A stretch of 64,000 bases of DNA from CAYWXV01 sp964462535 (GTDB lineage Bacteria; Bacteroidota; Ignavibacteria; OLB7). This document shows positions 42,484 through 49,890 of the stretch, one piece after another. Each line of letters starts with the position of its first letter. Within the stretch, counting starts at the first letter, position 1. The stretch lies in NCBI GenBank assembly GCA_964462535.1, contig CAYWXV010000005.1, positions 59,697 to 123,696 on the forward strand, in the 5' to 3' direction. Under the pieces are notes generated by a model. The model saw only the letters and a program-made list of their open reading frames with translations. It was not told the DNA's origin and did no database searches. Position numbers and translations under genes: made by a program.

Positions 42484-43230
42484 ATGATCCTAGTCTTCGC
42501 GTCCCGCGCACTCGTTCTCCTTCTGGCTTCGACGTTGCTGTCATGCTACGCCTCAAACCGCTGTGGCATGGACTTTCCCGACCAGGTTCCGCCCAATCTC
42601 ACGATCAGAATGAACAGCAATGGAGGCATGCTTCCTCAGTGGGAGGACGTTTCTTTCTCACGCGACAGCATCGTGATTGTTCGCTTTTTTGAGGGGGCGG
42701 AAGCACGACTAGTAGCTGCCGGTGACACGCTCGTTATGAGGCGGCTCTGGCGGTCGTTTGTCGATAACCACTTCGAGACAATCGACACATATACCGAGGA
42801 CGTCTACGACCGCGGGGGGCTCACGCTATCGCTGTCGAACGACGGAAGGACATGCTCAGTGTCTGACGCGGGACGTACGCTGATTGTGAAGCCGCACGTT
42901 GACAGATGGGAGCGCATTGTGATGGCGGTGCTCGCCGAACGGGATGACATCGTTGGACGTTTGGGTGTGCCGGTGGACCTGACGATTGACAGCACATTCG
43001 ACAATCGACGCGTTTCGTTCCAGATAGGATGGGTCGCGTTTGCAACCGACTCATTGGTACGCGTGCCGCGCTCAGGTCTGAAGATCACACGACGGATCGT
43101 GCCGGGTCCCCAGGTGATGCGTGCTAACGTGAACCTGGAGCAATGGGGAGAGCGGCGCGCAACGGTCACTTCTCATTGCAACATTCGCCTCTCACTTCGT
43201 GAGGGGAAACCGATCATAGAAGTCGAGTAA
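42484..43230 (+). CDS. Lipoprotein of unknown function
   Basis: 248 residues with lipoprotein signal MILVFASRALVLLLASTLLSC (Cys21). The mature region has FPDQVPPNLTIRMNSNGGMLPQWEDVSFSRDSIVIVRF, compatible with a beta-rich fold, and a second half with TSHCNIRLSLREG; no family recognised. Forms a likely operon with the next two genes (gaps of 44 and -1 bases). No ribosome binding site is visible, matching the possible leaderless promoter. Confidence 0.7.
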   Translation: MILVFASRALVLLLASTLLSCYASNRCGMDFPDQVPPNLTIRMNSNGGMLPQWEDVSFSRDSIVIVRFFEGAEARLVAAGDTLVMRRLWRSFVDNHFETIDTYTEDVYDRGGLTLSLSNDGRTCSVSDAGRTLIVKPHVDRWERIVMAVLAERDDIVGRLGVPVDLTIDSTFDNRRVSFQIGWVAFATDSLVRVPRSGLKITRRIVPGPQVMRANVNLEQWGERRATVTSHCNIRLSLREGKPIIEVE

Positions 43231-43274
43231 CCGATCATGCGATCCGTCGCTTTCCAAAACTCCCGTTGGCTTTC

Positions 43275-43832
43275 ATGATGACAACCCTGCGTTGCGTGGC
43301 GACTTTGGCCATTGTCATGTCCATCGGGACTCACGGCTCCACGCTGGCACAGCAGCGAGTGACGATCGATTCCCTTCGCTCCGTTGGCGTCGTGCGCGTC
43401 AAACTCGACGGGCGTCGGGTTCCGTCGCCCGTGGACGGCAAAGAGGTCGTCTATCTGGAGTTGGTGACGGGCGTTCGGTCCCGTGCGTCGTGGGAGAGTT
43501 ACACCATTGATTCACGGACGAGCGATGACCTCCTCATCACAACACCTTTGGGGACCGTCAGCCTACCTCCCATCCGGCTGCGCCTCTACCTTCGTCCGTC
43601 CAGCATGCGTCGCGTGCGAGGGACCACGGACTACCGCGCGGAGTATCGGCTGATACCACGGCGCACGTACTACGCCCGTGTTGTCGGTGAACAGTTCTAC
43701 CTCCCCCCTCGCGGACAAGGGCTGCCGCCATCGACGGGAACCAACTACGTGCTGCAGGTGTCGGATCGACCCTTTGTCAATGGCAAACCGCAGGGAGATT
43801 TGACTCCCGCAACGAGAGACATCAGCTACTGA
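43275..43832 (+). CDS. Exported protein of unknown function
   Basis: 185 residues from ATG 43275 (ATG 43278 equally possible; the frame reaches TTG 43266). Signal peptide ends at GSTLAQQ. The mature part is mainly beta-strand and basic (VRVKLDGRRVPSPVDGKEVVYLELVTGVRSR, LRLYLRPSSMRRVRGTTDYRAEYRLIPRRTYYARV). No family recognised. Its TGA overlaps the start of the DUF2071 gene (TGATG), so the two are translationally coupled. Confidence 0.65.
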   Translation: MMTTLRCVATLAIVMSIGTHGSTLAQQRVTIDSLRSVGVVRVKLDGRRVPSPVDGKEVVYLELVTGVRSRASWESYTIDSRTSDDLLITTPLGTVSLPPIRLRLYLRPSSMRRVRGTTDYRAEYRLIPRRTYYARVVGEQFYLPPRGQGLPPSTGTNYVLQVSDRPFVNGKPQGDLTPATRDISY

Positions 43833-44584
43833 TGGCACACATACAAGAGCCAACATTGAGCGGACGATTCCTTACCGCGGAGTGGAGACATCTGCTGATG
43901 CTCAACTACGAGGTCGATCCGGCTATCATCCAAAAGTTCATACCGCGGGCGACGGAGATTGACACGTTTGAGGGGCGAGCGTATGTCAGTGTCGTCGGGT
44001 TCCTGTTTCTCAACACGCGCGTACTAGGTCTTCGAATACCCTTCCACGTGAATTTCGAGGAGGTGAACCTGAGAACGTACGTGCGCTTCAAGGGGCCCGA
44101 GGGATGGCGACGTGGGGTCGTCTTCGTCAAGGAGATCGTCCCGCGGCGGGCAATTGCGTGGGCGGCGAGAGCCTTCTACAATGAGAACTACGTTGCACAC
44201 CCTATGCATCACTATGTCGTGCTGGGATCGGGTGATAACGATCGAAGAGACGTGGTGGAATACGGTTGGCGGGTTGCCGATGAATGGCAGATTCTACGAG
44301 CAACGCCCGTTGGCGAACCGTTCGAATTGAAAGCAGGGACCGAAAGCGAGTTTATCGCGGAGCACTACTGGGGCTATGCCACCCAGCGTGACGGAGGAAC
44401 CGTGGAATATCGTGTCGAGCATCCGCCGTGGCGGGTATGGGACACGGTTGATGCATCACTGGAGTGCGATATCAATTCCGTGTACGGCGCCGAACTTGGA
44501 CCAGTGTTGACCTCGCCCCCACGATCTGCCTTCGTTGCGGAAGGGTCCGGTGTGATTGTTCGACGCGGTGTTCGATGCGGATGA
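43832..44584 (+). CDS. DUF2071 (YqjF-like) family protein
   Basis: 250 residues with the DUF2071 layout: TAEWRHLLMLNYEVDPAIIQKFIPRATEIDTFEGRAYVSVVGFLFLNTRVLGLRIPFHVNFEEVNLRTYVR, EIVPRRAIAWAARAFYNENYVAHPM and HYWGYATQRDGGTVEYRVEHPPW. The family resembles acetoacetate decarboxylase in fold, but its activity has not been established. Start ATG overlaps the upstream stop by one base. Cytoplasmic; ends 10 bases before a convergent TPR gene. Confidence 0.88.
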   Translation: MAHIQEPTLSGRFLTAEWRHLLMLNYEVDPAIIQKFIPRATEIDTFEGRAYVSVVGFLFLNTRVLGLRIPFHVNFEEVNLRTYVRFKGPEGWRRGVVFVKEIVPRRAIAWAARAFYNENYVAHPMHHYVVLGSGDNDRRDVVEYGWRVADEWQILRATPVGEPFELKAGTESEFIAEHYWGYATQRDGGTVEYRVEHPPWRVWDTVDASLECDINSVYGAELGPVLTSPPRSAFVAEGSGVIVRRGVRCG

Positions 44585-44594
44585 CGGTCACGCT

Positions 44595-45434
44595 TCACGA
44601 GTTCGCGACAACAGTCTCCGCGGCACCCTCCTCCTCAAGTCTGGCAATGACCTCCTCGAATGACGCCCCGGTTTCTCCTTGTCGCAGATTCGCGAGTCGC
44701 GTGTTGGCCAATGCGAGTTGTGCCGGTATCTGACATAGTTCTACGACGTCGCGGTAGCAGCTTGCCGCCTCGGCCAGGCGCCCATCGAGTTCGAGAAGCG
44801 TGCCACAAATCAACCGCAGTTCGGCCGACAGCGGGGCAAGGCGGTGGGCCTTTCCTAACAGCTCGTAGGCAAATAATCGCGCACCCGTTCGGTGAACCGC
44901 GAACGCAAGGTTTCTCACCACTTCAGCGTTCTCGTCGTCCAGGGCGTACGCCTGCTCCAGCCAATGTCGGCTTTCATCGGCCCGTCCCAGACTCGCGAGG
45001 AGAAGCGCGTACGAGCTCAGCAGATCCGACGTATGCCCAAGTTCATCCAGCGCCCTCCGCATTGCGCGCTCCGCATGGCTGTAGAGCCGGACACACAGGT
45101 ATAGAGCCGCCAGAGCGGGGAGTCGTTCCGCCTCGACTCTCTTGCCGGCGACAAATCTGGTGACCAGCAGTCGAGCTGCACGAACATGCCCGAGTTCGAG
45201 TAGTTCTCGCGCATGTGTCAGCAACGACCAGAAGGAGTCGTCTGGAGTAAGGACTTCGTCGTGCGGCACGAACTTCCAGATAGGACCGATGGAGTCTAGT
45301 GCGGAATTGCGGAGCCAGGCTAAGCGGGAGTGCCCGGAGAGTGAAGGAACTGGAGCGTGCGAGGATGCCGGTAGCGGGGTAACGCGATGGCAGTGGGCAG
45401 GGCGCGACCGTGCTGCGTTGGCGCGGCCCCACAA
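44595..45434 (-). CDS. TPR-like repeat protein
   Basis: Up to 279 residues. Helical hairpins of tetratricopeptide type fill residues 65-260, for example SSYALLLASLGRADESRHWLEQAYALDDENAEVVRNLAFAVHRTGARLFAYELLGKAHRLAPLSAELRLICGTLLELDGRLAEAASCYRDVV split over several units. TPR arrays bind other proteins; the partner is unknown. The start is uncertain: TTG 45434 lacks a ribosome binding site and the first 50 residues look non-structured; GTG near residue 56 is an alternative. Confidence 0.7.
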   Translation of the reverse strand: MWGRANAARSRPAHCHRVTPLPASSHAPVPSLSGHSRLAWLRNSALDSIGPIWKFVPHDEVLTPDDSFWSLLTHARELLELGHVRAARLLVTRFVAGKRVEAERLPALAALYLCVRLYSHAERAMRRALDELGHTSDLLSSYALLLASLGRADESRHWLEQAYALDDENAEVVRNLAFAVHRTGARLFAYELLGKAHRLAPLSAELRLICGTLLELDGRLAEAASCYRDVVELCQIPAQLALANTRLANLRQGETGASFEEVIARLEEEGAAETVVANS

Positions 45435-45658
45435 TATGGAAGAGGGATTTGTTGAGCCGTCGGCAGCGATATACGGAATTCAACGACGCCAATCAAGAAG
45501 TCGACGCAAGACAAGGAGCGTTGATTCCCCGGAGCTCTCGGAATCGACTGGCGTGGCGGAGTCGAAACAGTCAATGGAGCTTCCACCAGGTCCCTGACTT
45601 CCCTATCTTCCTCTCCTACCGATTACCCCCAACGATCACATCCTACTGCGGTGACGAT

Positions 45659-46699
45659 ATGAAAACGATACTACTGCTCGTCGTGTGTTTACTTCTGTTC
45701 GGAGTGCACGGTGCAATCGGTCAGAACTCCACTGTTCGAGTTGTCTTCTTCACCGGACAGGTCTCGACGAAAGGGAGGTCGGTCTCCATTGGGCAGGAGC
45801 TTGGGCGAAACGATGTCGTGACGGTTGGCTCAGGAGCGACGCTTCAGATCTCCGTTAACGGAAAGGTGCTCCGGTACAACAAAGCAACATCCGTGCGGAT
45901 TGCAGATGCCATCCGTCAAGCCGGTAGCGGTGAGAACACTGCGGTTGCAAACACTGTTAGGACACTCGCCGCCGCCAGTGGCGCCGGATCGGGAGGACGG
46001 GCAAGTCAGGCTGGCGCGACACGGCTTGGCGGCGATCGACAGGAAACGACGGAGCGCGCCCGCACTTCATTGGACGCGGCTCATCAGCTTGCAAACGATG
46101 AGCTGTCGAGGCGGCTCGGGATCGATAACGCACTCTTCAAGTTCGAGAGCGAAGTGCGGAATCTGTATGGGGAGGATGACATGCTGATTCTGGAGCCACG
46201 CTCATCTGCAACCAGACTCGGCGCAATTCGATTTCGATGGTTGCGCTCGCCAACGGCCGGCGGGTACGTCGTCACTGTCCGCGACCACGTGGGGGACAAG
46301 GTCTTCGAGACAACGACCAACGACACCACGGCCGTGTGGGAGAGTCCGGCACTTACGCCTGGTGTCCTCTATTCGTGGAAGCTGTCCGACCAACGCAACT
46401 CTTTGCACAGCGTTCAAGCCTACTTCTGGCAGCTCGATCCAGACGTGGACAGAACGGTAACCACCGGGATGGCATCTATTCGCAAGGAGCTTGGCGACGA
46501 CAATCCCGCAGTCCCCATGGTCATGGGTGCATACCTGCAGGACAACGGGCTGTTTGGAGAGGCGGCGCGCGAGTACGTCACCGGCGCAGAGGCTACGCCG
46601 GAACGCTACAAGGACTTCATGGATCGAGCTCTGGATATCTACGCGTACGACATCGGCATGTCAGTGCACGAACTGCTGATGGTCACGCCACAGCACTAG
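45659..46699 (+). CDS. Secreted FecR-like domain protein
   Basis: 346 residues from ATG 45659 (frame extends upstream to 45410 over a non-homologous leader). Signal peptide MKTILLLVVCLLLFGVHGAIGQ, then a FecR-like module (VRVVFFTGQVSTKGRSVSIGQELGRNDVVTVGSGATLQISVNGKVLRYN), a Gly/Ala-rich linker, a fibronectin-like stretch with LRSPTAGGYVVTVRDHVGDKVFETTTNDTTAVWESPALTPGVLYSWKLSD, and a helical end (ELGDDNPAVPMVMGAYLQDNGLFGEAAREYVTGAEATP) like one TPR. Probably periplasmic, role unknown. Its TAG stop (46697-46699) is also the first three bases of a dispersed repeat. Confidence 0.78.
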   Translation: MKTILLLVVCLLLFGVHGAIGQNSTVRVVFFTGQVSTKGRSVSIGQELGRNDVVTVGSGATLQISVNGKVLRYNKATSVRIADAIRQAGSGENTAVANTVRTLAAASGAGSGGRASQAGATRLGGDRQETTERARTSLDAAHQLANDELSRRLGIDNALFKFESEVRNLYGEDDMLILEPRSSATRLGAIRFRWLRSPTAGGYVVTVRDHVGDKVFETTTNDTTAVWESPALTPGVLYSWKLSDQRNSLHSVQAYFWQLDPDVDRTVTTGMASIRKELGDDNPAVPMVMGAYLQDNGLFGEAAREYVTGAEATPERYKDFMDRALDIYAYDIGMSVHELLMVTPQH

Positions 46700-46850
46700 G
46701 AGACTGTTGGATAACTCCCGGATCAAGTGTGTTTTCAAGTCGCGCGAGGTCAATGTGTGCGACGACGCGCGGCTGGGGCTGCCAGCGGTACGCCGCAGTG
46801 AGGCATTGGGAGCGCAACACGGGGATCGCGCGTAATTCAACAGCCTCCTA
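46697..46850. repeat. Dispersed stop-codon element, copy 1 (full length, 154 bp)
   Basis: Reads TAGGAGACTGTTGGATAA at its left end and ...TTCAACAGCCTCCTA at its right end: imperfect terminal inverted repeats of about 16 bp. It fills the whole gap between two convergent genes. Left TAG is the stop of the FecR-like gene; right CTA is the stop (TAG) of the minus-strand Nudix gene. Its reverse complement aligns end to end with the copy at 52060, with long identical blocks (TAGGAGGCTGTTGAA, TTGACCTCGCGCGA) and about three quarters identity by eye. Flanking tetramers are CTAG (46696-46699) and CTAC (46848-46851), like a decayed 4-bp target duplication. No transposase inside: a MITE-like element is the best reading. 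Confidence 0.85.
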
Positions 46851-47276
46851 CGATTGTGTGGCGGCAATCAGACGCGCAACGTGCTGATCGATCGGCAGAC
46901 TGAAGTCGTCCGCGCGAAGACCATCAACAGATATCCAGCGCAATCGAATTGTGGTGGGAGCGTTCTCGTCGACGGCGAAGTCGTACGTATCGAACGTTAC
47001 GGCGTAGTAGATGCTGAGAATCTGGTGGTCACTGTTGAACGCCGATGGTTGGTACCACTCGGTTGTATACAAGTGATCAACGGAGGTCGGCTCAGCTCCG
47101 AGTTCTTCGCGACACTCTCGGCGGAGGCAGTCGATCGTCCCCTCGCCCCATTCCATCCCTCCTCCCGGAAACTTGGTCAGTTCCGTTCCCTGGTAAAGCT
47201 CGTCGGTTACCAGCACGCGCCCTTCGTGGATGACAACTGCGTATACCCTCACGATCAATCGTCTATCACGCCCCAT
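46848..47276 (-). CDS. Nudix hydrolase
   Basis: 142 residues; hydrolyses a nucleoside diphosphate linked to some other group. The Nudix box is complete: GGGMEWGEGTIDCLRRECREELGAE (read in two parts, GGGMEWGEG and TIDCLRRECREELGAE), fitting G-x5-E-x7-RE-x2-EE-x-G-hydrophobic. Substrate cannot be told. Last gene of the DUF177-rpmF-hypothetical-cutA operon, one base after cutA. Its stop codon TAG is the terminus of the repeat element at 46697-46850. Confidence 0.9.
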   Translation of the reverse strand: MGRDRRLIVRVYAVVIHEGRVLVTDELYQGTELTKFPGGGMEWGEGTIDCLRRECREELGAEPTSVDHLYTTEWYQPSAFNSDHQILSIYYAVTFDTYDFAVDENAPTTIRLRWISVDGLRADDFSLPIDQHVARLIAATQS

Positions 47277-47277
47277 A

Positions 47278-47604
47278 CTACCCCCCCCGCGTCATCTTGA
47301 TGATCCAATTCAGATAGGGTTGCGAACCTCCGTCAACGTCAAGGACCACTATCTCCGGGACGTCGTAAGGATGGAGTGACGTCACTCTCTCCGTGAGAGC
47401 GGTTACGCGATCCGTAGTTGTCTTAATCACCATCAGGCATTCGGTCGTCTCTTCCACTCCACTATTCCATCGATAGATGGACAGAACGTTGTCGACGATC
47501 GTGCAGCACGCAGCCAACTCCTCGTCGACGAGTGTCCGAGCAATTGAACGGGCAAGGTTGGATTCAGGCGTGGTGGAGAGTATAACGACCGGAGACGGAG
47601 TCAC
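47278..47604 (-). CDS. cutA: CutA1 divalent-ion tolerance protein
   Basis: 108 residues, the normal size for this trimeric ferredoxin-like protein linked in E. coli to copper tolerance. Markers are VVILSTTPESNLARSIARTLVDEELAACCTIVDNVLSIYRWNSGVEETTECLMVIKTT and LHPYDVPEIVVLDVDGGSQPYLNWI. Its ATG overlaps the stop of the upstream hypothetical gene by four bases, and the Nudix gene begins one base beyond its end, so it is in the middle of an operon. Confidence 0.93.
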   Translation of the reverse strand: MTPSPVVILSTTPESNLARSIARTLVDEELAACCTIVDNVLSIYRWNSGVEETTECLMVIKTTTDRVTALTERVTSLHPYDVPEIVVLDVDGGSQPYLNWIIKMTRGG

Positions 47605-48059
47605 TTTGCCGACTCCATTGCCTCCAACTCTTCAAGGTTGGCTCGACTTTCGTCGGCGCCGCGCTGGACCTCTTCGCGGTAGGTCGAACCGATCTCGTCT
47701 GCAAGGCTCTCGTAGCACTCGAGGAGCCGCCCTTCAAATCGCTTAAGCGTCGAGAACGTCGGGGTGTGCGTCTCCTCGATGAGTTCGACAGGGACACTTG
47801 AGAAGAGGCTCACCAAAGCGTCCGAAATCTGCGCGGCGACATCTCCGACAACGCCACCACCCTCTTGATGCCGAACGTCCTCCAGCAAGCGCTCGGAGCG
47901 AGACGCGGCAGACAGGTGGCGGGCCTCCAGGATCTGGAGACGCGCCCCCACGTGCGCTCGTTTCTCGTGTTCGGCAACGCGTCGGTAGAGCGCGATGACC
48001 TCGCGCTCCAGGCGGATGACACCCTCAATGGCTTCGCGCGAGGTGTTCCTTGACGTCAT
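47601..48059 (-). CDS. Helical hypothetical protein
   Basis: 152 residues almost wholly alpha-helical and charged: a first amphipathic helix EAIEGVIRLEREVIALYRRVAEHEKR, a second around ASRSERLLEDV and a third LLECYESLADEIGSTYREEVQRGADESRANLEELEAME, suggesting a three- or four-helix bundle or coiled coil. I do not recognise a family. Operon position between rpmF (19 bases upstream) and cutA (4-base overlap) supports it as a real gene. Confidence 0.65.
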   Translation of the reverse strand: MTSRNTSREAIEGVIRLEREVIALYRRVAEHEKRAHVGARLQILEARHLSAASRSERLLEDVRHQEGGGVVGDVAAQISDALVSLFSSVPVELIEETHTPTFSTLKRFEGRLLECYESLADEIGSTYREEVQRGADESRANLEELEAMESAK

Positions 48060-48078
48060 GAGGCGGGCCAGACTCGCA

Positions 48079-48264
48079 TCACGCGAGTTCGTTGGTGCGG
48101 ATGATTACGCGACCGTTGTAGTACCCGCACTTCGGGCATGCAGCGTGTCCCGGCTTATCCTCGTTGCAGTTTGGGCAACGTCCAAACGACGGGGCAGTTG
48201 CCTTGTAGTGAGTGCGACGCTTGTCGCGACGCGACTTGGAATGTCTACGCTTTGGATTTGGCAT
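48079..48264 (-). CDS. rpmF: 50S ribosomal protein L32
   Basis: 61 residues beginning MPNPKRRHSKSRRDKRRTHYK, the classic basic start of bL32, with a zinc ribbon CPNC...CPKC (nine residues between the pairs), the zinc-binding C+ form. It helps complete the large ribosomal subunit near the peptidyl-transferase region. The frame is open upstream to 48345, but ATG 48264 is the universal L32 start. Pairing with the DUF177 gene 43 bases upstream is the usual bacterial arrangement. Confidence 0.97.
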   Translation of the reverse strand: MPNPKRRHSKSRRDKRRTHYKATAPSFGRCPNCNEDKPGHAACPKCGYYNGRVIIRTNELA

Positions 48265-48307
48265 TGACTCGTCTCTCGATATCGTAGATGTAGAATGTTG
48301 ACCAACG

Positions 48308-48859
48308 TTACACGGGCTCGTCCGCGGCACCAAACAGACCGGCAAGCTTCTCCCATCGTGGATCGACTACAACCGGGGCACAGCTGCACGTCTCGGTGTT
48401 GAGATCGGCACCGCATGCGGGGCAGAGTCCCCTACACTCATCATTGCAGAGGTTCTTCAATGGAAGACTTACCAGAATCAACGAGCGGACGTCGTCGTCC
48501 AGCACAATCGACTCCTGTTTCGGGTCCAGTTCTCTGAACATCTCCGCACCGTCATCGTCCGCCGCGTGTCCAACGTGCTCTCTGTAGTATATCCGAAGCG
48601 GGACGTTCACACTGACCTCATCCTCGGCGAGGCATCGGTCGCAGGTGCGTTGTCGTGTCGTCTCAGCCACGGCCTCCAGAGTCAGCTGTGTGGAGACGCG
48701 GCGGAGTGTTCCAGTGACGCGCAATGGCTGCGAAAACTGGTCGGGCGCAAGATCGAGATCGTCCGGTAGGACCTCGAATTCAAACGGGTAGTCACCGTCG
48801 GCGAGCCCAGCAATACCGATTTCCATGCAGGGTCGGGACGATCGATACACGCTCTTCAC
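48308..48859 (-). CDS. DUF177 (YceD) family protein
   Basis: About 183 residues. Two Cys pairs, TCDRCL and LCNDECRGLCPACG with a final CSC, are typical of the zinc-type DUF177 family. In E. coli, YceD is linked to 23S rRNA maturation and is co-transcribed with rpmF, as here. Start chosen at GTG 48859: AAGGAG lies ten bases before it, while the longest frame (TTG 48898) would begin inside the promoter box at 48896-48903. ATG 48826 is a later alternative. First gene of the L32 operon. Confidence 0.85.
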   Translation of the reverse strand: MKSVYRSSRPCMEIGIAGLADGDYPFEFEVLPDDLDLAPDQFSQPLRVTGTLRRVSTQLTLEAVAETTRQRTCDRCLAEDEVSVNVPLRIYYREHVGHAADDDGAEMFRELDPKQESIVLDDDVRSLILVSLPLKNLCNDECRGLCPACGADLNTETCSCAPVVVDPRWEKLAGLFGAADEPV

Positions 48860-48895
48860 TGCGAATTTTCTCCTTTTCCCGTCGAAACGGAACGA

Positions 48896-48903
48896 CAAAT
48901 ATA
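48896..48903 (-). promoter_or_regulatory. Candidate -7 box of the DUF177-rpmF operon
   Basis: TATATTTG on the minus strand, a perfect TAnnTTTG. No TTG at the expected distance upstream. It would start a transcript with a leader of about 30 bases carrying AAGGAG before GTG 48859. Confidence 0.5.
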
Positions 48904-48973
48904 CAGGAATCCACCTGTGCGGCCTTCCGGAAAACGCAACAGTCCGAAAGATCGGGAGGCCGGCGAACGACAG

Positions 48974-49006
48974 GCGCCCGAACCGGTGGGATGCCGATTC
49001 GGGCGC
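48974..49006. terminator. Terminator-like hairpin after hsp20
   Basis: Perfect 9-bp GC-rich stem (48974-48982 with 48998-49006), 15-base loop, 82 bases beyond the Hsp20 stop. No T run on the minus strand, so the call is modest. Confidence 0.4.
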
Positions 49007-49087
49007 GTCGGTGGGCAGTTCAAGCCCGTTCCTCTCTACGACTCTCGTTGGCTGCTCAACTCAATCTGACGATCTACATCGAGCCGA

Positions 49088-49546
49088 TCACTGAATGTCA
49101 ATCTGCTTTGGCTTGAGCTCCTCCGCCTTGGGAACGCGAACGCTGAGCATTCCATTCTCGAAGCGGGCTGCGATCCCATCGGCGTTGATGGCAGCAGGGA
49201 ACGTGAAGCTCCGTAGGAACTTGCCATAGGATCTTTCAATTCGATGGGCGTTCGGCTGCTTCTCCCCCTCTTTCGCCTCATAGTGATATGAGCGTTCACC
49301 GGCGACGGTCAGCGTCCCATCCTGGAAGTTGATCTTCACGTCTTCTTTCGTCAATCCAGGAAGCTCAGCATCGATGACGAATCCAAGCTCGTCCTCGTGT
49401 ACATCCACGACGGGGCGCCACACGGCCGAGTCAGCTCCATCTTCGTCGTTCCGACGGCGCGTCGTGGGGAAGAAGCTGTCAAGGAAGCGGTTCATCTCGC
49501 GCTGGACATCGTAGAATCGGACCGTCGGCGTGCGTAGTGTTGACAT
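49088..49546 (-). CDS. Hsp20/alpha-crystallin small heat-shock chaperone
   Basis: 152 residues; ATP-independent holdase that binds unfolding proteins. The alpha-crystallin domain covers about residues 40-140: WRPVVDVHEDELGFVIDAELPGLTKEDVKINFQDGTLTVAGERSY, then SYGKFLRSFTFPAAINADGIAARFENGMLSVRVPKAEELKPKQIDIQ, with the A-x-x-x-n-GMLSVRVPK hallmark and a short C-terminal I-D-I tail in place of the usual IXI anchor. ATG 49546 is preceded by GAGGAG; the extra five codons upstream are unlikely. No CIRCE-type operator was seen. Confidence 0.93.
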   Translation of the reverse strand: MSTLRTPTVRFYDVQREMNRFLDSFFPTTRRRNDEDGADSAVWRPVVDVHEDELGFVIDAELPGLTKEDVKINFQDGTLTVAGERSYHYEAKEGEKQPNAHRIERSYGKFLRSFTFPAAINADGIAARFENGMLSVRVPKAEELKPKQIDIQ

Positions 49547-49707
49547 TGTCGTGCTCCTCAAAGATTATCTGGATGGTTTGTGTCTCAATCATTCCGTCTC
49601 CGCTCGACCCCTCTCGTTGGTTCCGGGCCGAACTCAAACACGATGCCAGGCCGATTTGAGATACAAATGTTGCCAGGTTGTCCGAACAGGGGCGACAACA
49701 TGGGCAT

Positions 49708-49758
49708 GGGGGCTGCCACATGTTCGCACTGACGCGCTACATTTTCATGGCAGCCCCC
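49708..49758. promoter_or_regulatory. Long-loop perfect inverted repeat in a divergent promoter region
   Basis: GGGGGCTGCCA (49708-49718) and its exact complement (49748-49758) with 29 bases between, inside the 344-base gap between hsp20 (minus) and the BNR gene (plus). The loop contains TACATTTT, one base from a -7 box aimed at the BNR gene. Could be an operator pair or a hairpin; the rest of the gap holds nothing else recognisable. Confidence 0.35.
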
Positions 49759-49890
49759 TCGGGCCGGCTCCGCACGATCCGTGAGGCTCCATCCCGATTC
49801 GCGTGCAGAAATTGACGTTCGTCGCCCTTCGGTCACATTGGCACGGTCGTTGGTCCGCCTGACTCCACGGCGCCGACACAAGGAGGAACC

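Noticed and set aside
46697..46850. Small RNA gene in the Nudix/FecR-like gap
   Set aside because: The homologous copy at 52060 and the terminal inverted repeats explain the sequence better as a mobile repeat; no promoter or terminator of its own was seen.
49547..49620. hsp20 promoter read as TTG-N18-TAATCTTTG
   Set aside because: The box has one extra base and transcription would start within a few bases of the ribosome binding site; left unannotated.
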